Notes under the pieces: generated by a model
Database searches by the model: none
The model's input: the letters and a program-made list of their open reading frames with translations, nothing else
What the model was told of the DNA's origin: nothing
Part shown: positions 45,858 through 53,795 of the stretch, piece after piece
Position numbering within the stretch: the stretch's first letter is position 1
How the letters are laid out: each line of letters starts with the position of its first letter
Assembly (NCBI RefSeq): GCF_000953135.1
Contig: NZ_LN614827.1
Span: 301,001 to 365,000, forward strand
Length of the DNA stretch: 64,000 nt
Source of the DNA: Legionella fallonii LLAP-10
Lineage (GTDB): Bacteria; Pseudomonadota; Gammaproteobacteria; Legionellales; Legionellaceae
Direction of reading: 5' to 3'
Made by a program: the position numbers and the translations under genes

Positions 45858-46382
45858 TAGCCCCCTCAAAATAAGACGCTGATAGGGCTGGGTTCTTGCC
45901 CCATAGCGGTAAAGCTAAGGAGTTTTACTCGTTATAAGCACTTAATGATTAATAAAATCCCGTTTGGACTGAGGAAGCGTCTACGTCGTCTCGAACTGAG
46001 GTATCTCCACAGAGTTATAACTTCTCTCGAATTACCGTGGCTTGGCCACGGTATCCACACGTTGCATCATTAAATCACCTCTATTTCTTCAATGAAGTGG
46101 TTAAAAATGAAATTTAATCTAGTGTATTTCTTGGGCTTAAACTAACAATTACTCATCTTGTAGATACCGTGGTCAAGCCACGGTAATTCGCTCTTTAATC
46201 AAAATTTGTGGGGATACCTCAGGTCTCGAAGCCTTCACAGCACGATGAGCAAGACTTCGATGCGTGGCTAGAGTACTTCCGCAGTCCGAACGGAGCGAGG
46301 ATAAGCAGGGTTAACTCCCCTTAGAATGATATTGCGCTCTTAGCTTGACGGCTATGAGCCCTTTACCGAAAACGGCTACTGT
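45858..46382. other. Intergenic region of nested repeats
   Basis: It contains a large imperfect palindrome (left half ~45893-45995, right half ~46223-46370) split by the MITE-like element. The palindrome arms include ccgtttggactgaggaag on the left and its near-complement cttccgcagtccgaacgg on the right. No gene seen. Confidence 0.65.
45996..46222 (+). mobile_element. MITE-like element, copy C, with perfect target duplication
   Basis: 227 bp bounded by ctgaggtat (45996) and its exact complement atacctcag (46222). The octamer gtctcgaa occurs immediately on both sides (45988-45995 and 46223-46230), a textbook 8-bp target-site duplication. The inside carries two near-palindromic arms (cgaattaccgtggcttgg... 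and ...caagccacggtaattcg) and matches copy B in reverse orientation. No coding capacity, so it must move with help of a transposase elsewhere. Confidence 0.88.
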
Positions 46383-47633
46383 TCACATTCTCATCGAGCG
46401 TTGAGGCTCTCTTTCAGGCATTTTAAAGTCAGCTATATCAACACCAGAAGGTTCTGGCTTATCTCCAGGATGAAACTCATTGCCATTTCCATGATATAGC
46501 TTTCCATCACCATTAGAATATGCCATGACTTTATTCGTTGCTTTATCCACAACAATAAAAGCTCTCTCTTTGTGGCTTTGATCTAACATAAAATCGGCCA
46601 TCTCTTTGGTCGATGGGAACGACAGTTCTGCTCTGCCATTTTTTATTTCAGGTTCTTTACTATATAATTTTTTATAATCTTCAATGATAGGAGCTAGCTT
46701 TCTACTCTGAATAGACGTTTGCACTTGCTGCGGGCTATCGCTTAATAATTTTTCTAATTCAGGAACAGAGGCGTCTTTATATTTTTTATTAAGTTCCGTC
46801 CATTGTTTTACTTGCTTTGCATCCATATAGCCGTTCAATTGAGCTATTTTTTTATAAGCGATTAGTAATTCAATTTCTTGTTTCGTAGTTAAATTATTTT
46901 TAGGACTACTATCAACATTATCCTGACGTGGAGTACCTGGTTGTTTCTTTGCTTGTTCCGCTTGTTCTATTTCTCCCGCGCTTTTACCTTTATATTGGGG
47001 GTATTTGTCAAGGAGATCCATTTTTCTATCATACTGTTCACTTACTTCTATAGGCCCTTTAACAAGACCAATTAATTCTTTCATATGGTGGTCTCTTCTT
47101 GCTTGTAGCAATTGAGCACTATTCATACTCTCATATTCCGGATATTTTTGATGAATTTTTTGTTCTTTGAGGAGGTCAGCATAAAGCATTCGTGCTCCTC
47201 GCTCTCTTTTTCTTTGAATGTCAATTAGGCTCTGTAGATCCTGGTCTTTTCTATCGCCGATTAGAGGGGTTTCCAGAGCATAAGGTGCGTCATCTTCTAA
47301 AGGGGGATGAGCTTTTCTCATTTGTTCTGCTTGTTTTATCTCGCTAGCATTTTTTTCTTTATATTTGGGGTATTTCTGCTCCAGTTTTGCTTTGGCATCA
47401 TGTTGGTCTCCTGTCGATAGAGGTTGGCTTTTGAGCGCGATTAATTCGTTTATATCATTATCTCTTCTTGCCTGTAATAATTGAGCGTTATTCATACCCT
47501 GATATTCTGGATATTGTTTATGAACTTCTTCTTCCTTATTTATTTCAGCTAAAGCCATTCGGCTCCCTATTCTTTTTTTCCTTTGAATCTCGAGTAATGT
47601 ATCAATTGCTTTATCTCTTTTGGAGTAGCTCAT
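46383..47633 (-). CDS. Helical protein with two ~100-residue internal repeats; effector candidate
   Basis: 416 residues. Two copies of a helical unit (residues ~8-107 and ~133-228) share IQRKxxxGxRM, KYPEYxxMNxAQLLQARRD, and KYPxYKxKxAxEIxQAEQ. The C-terminal 180 residues are a separate domain including FPSTKEMADFMLDQSHKERAFIVVD and KLYHGNGNEFHPGD. The tail MPEREPQRSMRM is charged. No signal peptide, no known family. Effector role is inferred from surroundings. Confidence 0.65.
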   Translation of the reverse strand: MSYSKRDKAIDTLLEIQRKKRIGSRMALAEINKEEEVHKQYPEYQGMNNAQLLQARRDNDINELIALKSQPLSTGDQHDAKAKLEQKYPKYKEKNASEIKQAEQMRKAHPPLEDDAPYALETPLIGDRKDQDLQSLIDIQRKRERGARMLYADLLKEQKIHQKYPEYESMNSAQLLQARRDHHMKELIGLVKGPIEVSEQYDRKMDLLDKYPQYKGKSAGEIEQAEQAKKQPGTPRQDNVDSSPKNNLTTKQEIELLIAYKKIAQLNGYMDAKQVKQWTELNKKYKDASVPELEKLLSDSPQQVQTSIQSRKLAPIIEDYKKLYSKEPEIKNGRAELSFPSTKEMADFMLDQSHKERAFIVVDKATNKVMAYSNGDGKLYHGNGNEFHPGDKPEPSGVDIADFKMPEREPQRSMRM

Positions 47634-48176
47634 AAAATGTTCTCCGTTTAAAGTTATGTATTTAGTATATGCAATAAGCGCTTTATTTGGCTAATTTTTG
47701 AGCTATGGAGTTAAGGAGAAGAGAATTAAAATGACATGTTTGTGCAAAAATCTATCAATGGAGAGGATCTTGGTCTATTATTATTACATATAGGTGATGA
47801 TATATCCTGACTGAACCAGTAAATAATTTCAGATTGGGAGATTGTTTTGGAGAGTGGTGTGTACGCCTAGATGGTATAGGAAACCTGAAGCTCTGCATAA
47901 ATCTCCAAAGTACATTTCAGCTGCGGCTCAGGTTTAAGGTTGTCATTGCCTGTACTCTTCTCTTCTTTGAGACCTTGTTAATTAATTCGTCTAAGATGAA
48001 CACTAGTTGCCATTTCCTGCGTAAATAATGGACATTGCTTATTTGTAGTGAATTAATTAGCAAGCTCTAAGACAAATCAGCATCTCTTTGAAAGCAAAAG
48101 GAAAATCGGTCTATATTTGAGCAATTGTTATTCATAATATATAATTAATGGACAAGCATAATACCAGGAAGTAATC
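47634..48176. other. Intergenic region without recognised gene
   Basis: About 540 bases. A 64-codon frame at 47834-48028 has no ribosome site and no family resemblance. The right end contains the ribosome site (AGGAAG) of the lipoprotein gene. Confidence 0.45.
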
Positions 48177-48431
48177 ATGAATAAGTTAATAGCTGCTATT
48201 ACTGTAAGTGTTCCAGTGCTTTTGCTAACCAGTTGTACAATAGATACCGTGACTGGTGTTGATACTGTAGTATATGATCCAGGATATAGTAATGATTATG
48301 TTTATTCCGTGGGGTATTATAATAACAGACCTTATTGGGGAAATAATTATTATTATGTTGGATATCCCGGTTATCTTTACAGCTGGGGTGATAATGGATA
48401 TTGGGGTGGTGGTTACTACAACGGCTATTAG
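48177..48431 (+). CDS. Small Tyr/Gly/Asn-rich lipoprotein
   Basis: 84 residues. A signal sequence ends in the lipobox LLTSC (Cys20), so it is lipid-anchored. The mature part is very rich in Tyr, Gly, Asn and Trp (NNYYYVGYPGYLY, NGYWGGGYYNGY), with few charges. AGGAAG lies 6 bases before the ATG. Function unknown; such proteins are often surface or outer-membrane anchored. Confidence 0.8.
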   Translation: MNKLIAAITVSVPVLLLTSCTIDTVTGVDTVVYDPGYSNDYVYSVGYYNNRPYWGNNYYYVGYPGYLYSWGDNGYWGGGYYNGY

Positions 48432-48469
48432 AACAACGAACCTCGATAAGCCTTCATATCTTTGTGCGA

Positions 48470-48500
48470 CTGGATACCGCGTTTGATGCGTGGTATCCAG
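48470..48500. terminator. Hairpin between lipoprotein and efp genes
   Basis: A perfect 9-bp stem ctggatacc/ggtatccag encloses a 13-base loop. It lies between convergent genes and could stop both; there is no T run. Confidence 0.45.
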
Positions 48501-48556
48501 TAGACGGTGTTCAAATAAACAGAATGCTCTTTTATTCCCAAATGTAATTTAAGGAA

Positions 48557-49126
48557 TTATTCTTTAGCTCGAGAAACGTATTCACCCTTACGAGTATCTA
48601 CTTTAATTAACTCGCCTGTTTGGACAAACAAAGGTACGCGAACTACAGCACCAGTCTCCAATTTTGCTGGTTTTCCGCCGCCACCAGAAGTATCGCCTCT
48701 TACCCCAGGGTCTGTTTCAACAATTTCTAGAATAACAAATGTAGGTGGTAATACTTGTATGGGTTCGTTATTCCACAGAGTGACGATACAAACATCCTGC
48801 TCTTTTAACCATTGGGCTGCATCGGCAAGAACAGCTTCACCTAGCGCATATTGTTCAAAATTATCGGGAACCATAAAATGCCATTGTTCTCCATCATTAT
48901 AGAGATATTGCATTTCAACATCTGAAACATCAGCTGAAGGTAAGGTATCACCAGATTTAAAAGTGCGTTCTACAACGCGTCCTGTTTTTAAATTACGAAT
49001 TTTTACTCGTGTAAATGCTTGGCCTTTACCTGGTTTTACGAATTCACAATCAAGAATGTTACAAGGTGCATCGTCAACCATTACTTTTAAACCATTTTTA
49101 AATTCGTTAGTGCTATAGATTGCCAT
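48557..49126 (-). CDS. efp: Elongation factor P
   Basis: 189 residues, full length for bacterial EF-P. The modification loop KPGKGQAF places the target lysine at K34. The C-terminal part has the third OB domain [28 protein letters not shown] relieves ribosome stalling at polyproline. The divergent neighbour is EpmB, which supplies beta-lysine for K34. Polyproline proteins occur in this window (the coiled-coil protein at 1399). Confidence 0.98.
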   Translation of the reverse strand: MAIYSTNEFKNGLKVMVDDAPCNILDCEFVKPGKGQAFTRVKIRNLKTGRVVERTFKSGDTLPSADVSDVEMQYLYNDGEQWHFMVPDNFEQYALGEAVLADAAQWLKEQDVCIVTLWNNEPIQVLPPTFVILEIVETDPGVRGDTSGGGGKPAKLETGAVVRVPLFVQTGELIKVDTRKGEYVSRAKE

Positions 49127-49197
49127 TAGTGCTCCATAGTTGAGATTTTTCTTTATTTTCGTTACAGTTCGTACAGTTTATCAAGTCTATATGATTA

Positions 49198-50181
49198 ATG
49201 CGAGAGACCTCTTTGAGTTGGCAGAAAATTTTAGCACAAGGATTTACATCGGTAAGTGATTTACTTCATTATTTAGAACTCCCTATAGCTGAAGGTAGTT
49301 TGCTAGCAGAAAAAAAATTTCCTAGCCGTATCCCTTTAGGATTTGCAAAGCGTATGCACAAAGGTAATCCACACGATCCTTTATTATTGCAAGTACTTGC
49401 CTTGGGAGAGGAGCTTGAGGAGACGGAGGGATATGGGCCTGATCCACTTACAGAATTAGATACTATTCCTTTGAAAGGATTAATACACAAATATCATGGC
49501 CGTGTTTTATTAACCATAACTGGTGTTTGTGCTGTCAATTGTCGCTATTGTTTTAGAAGGCATTTTCCTTATCAGAACAATAATCCTGGACGTAGTGGGT
49601 GGAAAGAAATCGTTCATTACATCGCAAATGATGCTAGCATCACGGAGATTATTTTAAGTGGAGGTGATCCTTTACTTGCATCTGATGTAGTATTAACTGA
49701 ATTGATTCAACTACTAGAAGACATCCCTCACGTACATACTGTGCGTATACATACTCGTATCCCTATTGTATTTCCAGAACGAATAGAAGAGTCATTACTG
49801 AAGTTATTATCAACGACACGCCTTAAAAAAGTAGTGGTATTGCATTGTAACCATCCGCAGGAGCTAAATGACGAGGTGAGGCAGGCGTGTAGTGATTTAC
49901 AAAAAGCTGGCTGCCTTTTACTAAATCAATCAGTTTTATTGGCGGGTATCAATGATCAGGCAACCATTTTGGCAGAATTAAGCCAGGCTTTATTTGCTTA
50001 TGGAGTCCTGCCTTATTATCTTCATCTATTAGATAAAGTAAAGGGCGCCGCTCACTTTGATATGCCTTTTGTTAATGCTCAGACAATTTATCATCAATTG
50101 CAAACACTGTTGCCAGGATATTTAGTCCCTCGTCTGGCCAGAGAAGAGCCAGGAAAATTGCATAAAACGTTACTACTCTAA
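49198..50181 (+). CDS. epmB: EF-P lysine 2,3-aminomutase EpmB
   Basis: 327 residues. Radical-SAM cluster motif CAVNCRYCF, followed by SGGDPLL and HTRIPIVFPERI, typical of lysine 2,3-aminomutase relatives; the short size and neighbourhood to efp identify EpmB (YjeK). It makes (R)-beta-lysine for attachment to EF-P K34 by EpmA, which is not in the window. Divergent from efp across 71 bp. Confidence 0.95.
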   Translation: MRETSLSWQKILAQGFTSVSDLLHYLELPIAEGSLLAEKKFPSRIPLGFAKRMHKGNPHDPLLLQVLALGEELEETEGYGPDPLTELDTIPLKGLIHKYHGRVLLTITGVCAVNCRYCFRRHFPYQNNNPGRSGWKEIVHYIANDASITEIILSGGDPLLASDVVLTELIQLLEDIPHVHTVRIHTRIPIVFPERIEESLLKLLSTTRLKKVVVLHCNHPQELNDEVRQACSDLQKAGCLLLNQSVLLAGINDQATILAELSQALFAYGVLPYYLHLLDKVKGAAHFDMPFVNAQTIYHQLQTLLPGYLVPRLAREEPGKLHKTLLL

Positions 50182-50330
50182 AGCTTTTGCTACGTTACTA
50201 TTACTGTCATCCAGGGCGTAGCGAGGGATCTCTTGCAAAACTCATTGTGCCATATTTAAGAGCTCCTTCGGATGGCCGCATAGCAACTGCCTTGAATTAG
50301 GTAACGTACAAATAGGCCGACAAAATATCG

Positions 50331-52400
50331 CTAAATCTCCTCATCCCCATAAAGTTTTATTAATTTTTCCTGAGCACAGTTACTTCCTTGAGTATTGGGC
50401 TTATACGTTCCATCACTGTGCATTTCCCATGTGTTGCTATTATCTTTAAGATAATTTTTTATGATTTCTTGCTTGATTCTTTTTTTACATTGCTCATCAA
50501 GAATTGGAAACATTATTTCAATACGGTGATATAAATTTCGCTCCATGAGATCCGCACTAGAACAAAAATAATGCTCTTCATTCTTAATTCGGAAATAATA
50601 AATTCTATGGTGCTCGAGGAAGCGTCCAATAAAGGACAAAACTCTAATATTATCCGATACTCCTGGTAATCCTGGTTTTAAACAACAAACACCTCGCACG
50701 AGGAGGTTAATTTTGACTCCAGCCTGGGATGCTCTATATAAGGCTTGGATTATCACTTTATCCGTTAATCCGTTAACCTTGAGCATGATTTCCGTTTCAG
50801 CACCTTCTGCAGCCGCAGTAGCGCATTGTTCTATATATTGTAATAATGTTTTTTGCAGGGTAAACGGCGAATGGCTTAACGCTTTGAGTTTGACTACTCT
50901 GCCTAATCCGGTAAGTTGTTGGAATATAATTTGTGCATCAGAGGCTATAGTTGGCTCACAAGTTAATAGGCCAAAATCCGTATAGCGTTTTGCCGTTTGT
51001 TCATGATAATTTCCGGTACTTAAATGCACATAACGCTTTAATTTGCCATGAGTCCGTCTTACGACTAAAGTCATCTTGGCATGAGTTTTATATCCCACTA
51101 CTCCATAGAGAACTAATACTCCTGCCGCATGTAATTTATTCGCTAATTTTAAGTTGGATTCTTCATCAAAACGGGCTCGTAATTCAATAACCGCAGTTAC
51201 CTCCTTCCCTGAATGAGCTGCATTCACTAATGCATCTACCATTACAGAACCAGAGTGAGTACGATAGAGAGTTTGATTAATTGCTAGAACGTTAGGATCG
51301 GCGGCTGCTTGTCTTACAAAGTCGATCACTACATCAAAACTTTGATAAGGATGATGAAGTAAAATATCTTGTTCATCCAATACGTTAAATAAATTTCGTT
51401 CTGATTTGGGGAATTTAGGATATTGCGCAATTAGCGTAGAATAGTTTAAATCGGGTCTATCGCTAATAGTATTAATGGCCCGAGTATATCTTTGTAGGTT
51501 AACAGGCCCATCACAATAATAGGTATCTTCATGTCTTAAATGATATTTCTGCAATAAAAAATCAATTATTTTTTCAGGGCATTTGTTCTCAATTTCTAGT
51601 CTTACCACATGACCATAATGACGAGAGAATATTTCTCGTTGCACGGCTTGAGCGAGATCATCAATTTCTTCTTCCCGCAAAAATAAATCACTATTACGGG
51701 TCAAGCGAAATGCATAACAACCGCTGATTTCCATGCCAGGGAATAGGCTATTAATATGAGTTTGAATAATGGAGGATAAATAAACAAAATAATGCGCTCC
51801 CCCACATAACTCGGAGGGTAAATGAATCATTCTGGGGATAGAGCGTGGCGCATGTACCACTGCATAGTCAATATTACGATCAAATGCATCCTTACCACTT
51901 AGCGAAATAATAAAATTCAAGCTTTTATTGATTAACTGAGGAAGTGGATGAGCTAAATCGAGCGCTATGGGGCTAATGATTGGTAGAATTTCGTGCTTAA
52001 AATAATGTTTTGCCCATAAATGAATATCATCTGTCCATTCATGCGTTTCAAGAAAATAGATATTTTCCTTACGCAGGGCAGGGAGAAGTTGTTTATTGAA
52101 TATATTGTACAATTGATCAATAAGTTCGTGTGCCCTATGGCTGATTTCGCTATAGGCTTCATCGGCACGTAAACCATCGATGGTTAGTTTTCCTGAAGAC
52201 ATAGCTACTTTTTCTTTAAGGCCTGCCACTCGTATTTCAAAAAACTCGTCTAAATTACTGCTGCAAATACTGAGAAAGCGCATCCTTTCTAATAAAGGAA
52301 CACGCTCATCATTAGCGAGCATAAGAACTCTCTGATTGAAGGCAATCGCTGAGAATTCCCTATTGATATAATATTCCGGATTATCAAGCGTATTATCCAT
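50331..52400 (-). CDS. ppk1: Polyphosphate kinase 1
   Basis: 689 residues, the usual PPK1 length. N-terminus NREFSAIAFNQRVL; catalytic region GYKTHAKMTLVVRR (His autophosphorylation site), YVHLSTGNYHEQTAKRYTDFG, and LEHHRIYYF. It makes polyphosphate from ATP. It has its own start (ATG at 52400) and is 93 bp downstream of the ChrA-like gene on the same strand. Confidence 0.97.
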   Translation of the reverse strand: MDNTLDNPEYYINREFSAIAFNQRVLMLANDERVPLLERMRFLSICSSNLDEFFEIRVAGLKEKVAMSSGKLTIDGLRADEAYSEISHRAHELIDQLYNIFNKQLLPALRKENIYFLETHEWTDDIHLWAKHYFKHEILPIISPIALDLAHPLPQLINKSLNFIISLSGKDAFDRNIDYAVVHAPRSIPRMIHLPSELCGGAHYFVYLSSIIQTHINSLFPGMEISGCYAFRLTRNSDLFLREEEIDDLAQAVQREIFSRHYGHVVRLEIENKCPEKIIDFLLQKYHLRHEDTYYCDGPVNLQRYTRAINTISDRPDLNYSTLIAQYPKFPKSERNLFNVLDEQDILLHHPYQSFDVVIDFVRQAAADPNVLAINQTLYRTHSGSVMVDALVNAAHSGKEVTAVIELRARFDEESNLKLANKLHAAGVLVLYGVVGYKTHAKMTLVVRRTHGKLKRYVHLSTGNYHEQTAKRYTDFGLLTCEPTIASDAQIIFQQLTGLGRVVKLKALSHSPFTLQKTLLQYIEQCATAAAEGAETEIMLKVNGLTDKVIIQALYRASQAGVKINLLVRGVCCLKPGLPGVSDNIRVLSFIGRFLEHHRIYYFRIKNEEHYFCSSADLMERNLYHRIEIMFPILDEQCKKRIKQEIIKNYLKDNSNTWEMHSDGTYKPNTQGSNCAQEKLIKLYGDEEI

Positions 52401-52493
52401 GGGCTACTTTATTTCCTTTTTGTTTAACAAATGTTTGTTATCCTGAACGCAGTGAAGGCACTTTTCAGTCACTCAAGAGAACAAGGCAAATTA

Positions 52494-53027
52494 CTAACGA
52501 ACCATAAAAAAACAAATAGCAATGAACCCTAGAAAGCCATAAAAAGGCGATAGATTCCAAAGGGCCAGCGCTAAAAAGAATAGAATGCATGCTATAGCCA
52601 TGGGGATAGAGACATACATGCCGACAACCCCTTGAGCAACAGAAAAAGTTGCAGCGGCTAACAAGGCCAAGCCTCCATATTGAACCGAGATCATAATTTT
52701 ACGTGTGACTGGTCCATCGTGAGACGTTAGCCAATGATACCCTACGATTGCCATAAGTAAACCAGGGAGATTCAGACTAATAATCGCAAGAAATAGTCCC
52801 AGAAAACCAGCTGCTTTATATCCTATAAGTGCCGCTAATTTTACTGCAGTGAGCCCTGGAAATAAAAAACTCGAACCTAGCATCCCAACAAATTCTTCAT
52901 TACCAACCCAGTGTCTATAGTCTACTGCTTCATACTCCAAGAGTTTTAACATGGAGTTACCTCCACCTAAGGAGATAAGGCCAATTTTGCCAAAACTGTA
53001 GATAATGTTTAACAGAGTTCGGATCAT
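52494..53027 (-). CDS. Single-domain chromate-transporter-family (CHR) membrane protein
   Basis: 177 residues with about five hydrophobic helices. The N-terminal FGKIGLISLGGGNSMLKLLE and the FLFPGLTAVKLAALIGYKAAG segment match the CHR domain (PF02417). Short CHR proteins usually work as pairs of half-size subunits; only one copy is seen here, so it may act as a homodimer. Its ATG overlaps the stop of the upstream gene by 4 bp. Confidence 0.85.
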   Translation of the reverse strand: MIRTLLNIIYSFGKIGLISLGGGNSMLKLLEYEAVDYRHWVGNEEFVGMLGSSFLFPGLTAVKLAALIGYKAAGFLGLFLAIISLNLPGLLMAIVGYHWLTSHDGPVTRKIMISVQYGGLALLAAATFSVAQGVVGMYVSIPMAIACILFFLALALWNLSPFYGFLGFIAICFFMVR

Positions 53028-53644
53028 GATTTGTCGATGCTTTTTAAAAAAGTTACATATTCGCAGGAAACCTGGTCATCCAGCAAGTGCTTATTAATAG
53101 TTTCTACTAGCGGTAAGGATTTACCTTCAATACATGCACTGAAATATACTTTATCATTAACTTTAAGTCGGGCTAGTTCAAGCTTTACATGCGGAGTTGT
53201 TGCAAATTTATAAGTAAACGATGTCTTTTGTACATTAATTTTCTTTCCAAAATTTTGTGCTTGATGCAATATTTCTTGTAAATGATCAATAGATTCCTGT
53301 TGCTGATCGGGGTAATCGGTTACTGCATCAAGATTAATCTTAGTTCCATACCCTAGCGCTTTATTAGAGTGTTTCACTAAAGGTTTATAAAGAAGCTGAT
53401 TACGCCGGTATTTGATATTATAATTTTCATTGGGTAGTAGATAATAGCAATCTTCTTTGTGTTTTTGCTGATAGCACGTAATATCGAGTAGAGCGTCATC
53501 AATCTTATGCAGGTTAATGATCTGATCTTCTGGCCAAAAATAACGTATTTCCCACTTAACAATATCTGGCTGCTCCATAAAACTAGAAAGAGGGAGTATT
53601 ATTTTTGTAGAAAATTCAAAATTCCAAATAAATCGTTGGTTCAT
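53024..53644 (-). CDS. Conserved-looking protein of unknown function upstream of chrA-like gene
   Basis: 206 residues from MNQRFIWNF (a longer frame starts at 53677 without a ribosome site). Alternating charged beta strands, with KWEIRYFWPE near the start, YNIKYRRNQLLYKPLV in the middle and YKFATTPHVKLELARLKV later, recall the strands of CYTH/triphosphate-tunnel enzymes, but the EXEXK signature is not present. It is translationally coupled to the CHR protein and upstream of ppk1. Family uncertain. Confidence 0.65.
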   Translation of the reverse strand: MNQRFIWNFEFSTKIILPLSSFMEQPDIVKWEIRYFWPEDQIINLHKIDDALLDITCYQQKHKEDCYYLLPNENYNIKYRRNQLLYKPLVKHSNKALGYGTKINLDAVTDYPDQQQESIDHLQEILHQAQNFGKKINVQKTSFTYKFATTPHVKLELARLKVNDKVYFSACIEGKSLPLVETINKHLLDDQVSCEYVTFLKSIDKS

Positions 53645-53795
53645 GCTGTTTTCACCATTTGTCAAGGCTAGCGCCATTGATTTGAATCAAAAATTCACGT
53701 TAAGTCTAATCTTGAGCTACTCGTAAAATGAACTATAAAGAGTATATACTAGTAACCTATCCTGCAATAATAAAAAAGCAAAGGAAGGGGGATTT

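Noticed and set aside
47834..48028. Small 64-residue protein
   Set aside because: No ribosome site and no recognisable composition; treated as chance frame.
50205..50250. Regulatory element or RNA in the spacer after epmB
   Set aside because: The gcgtagcgagggatctc-type string is a common degenerate repeat (similar text at ~52441) with no stable structure seen.
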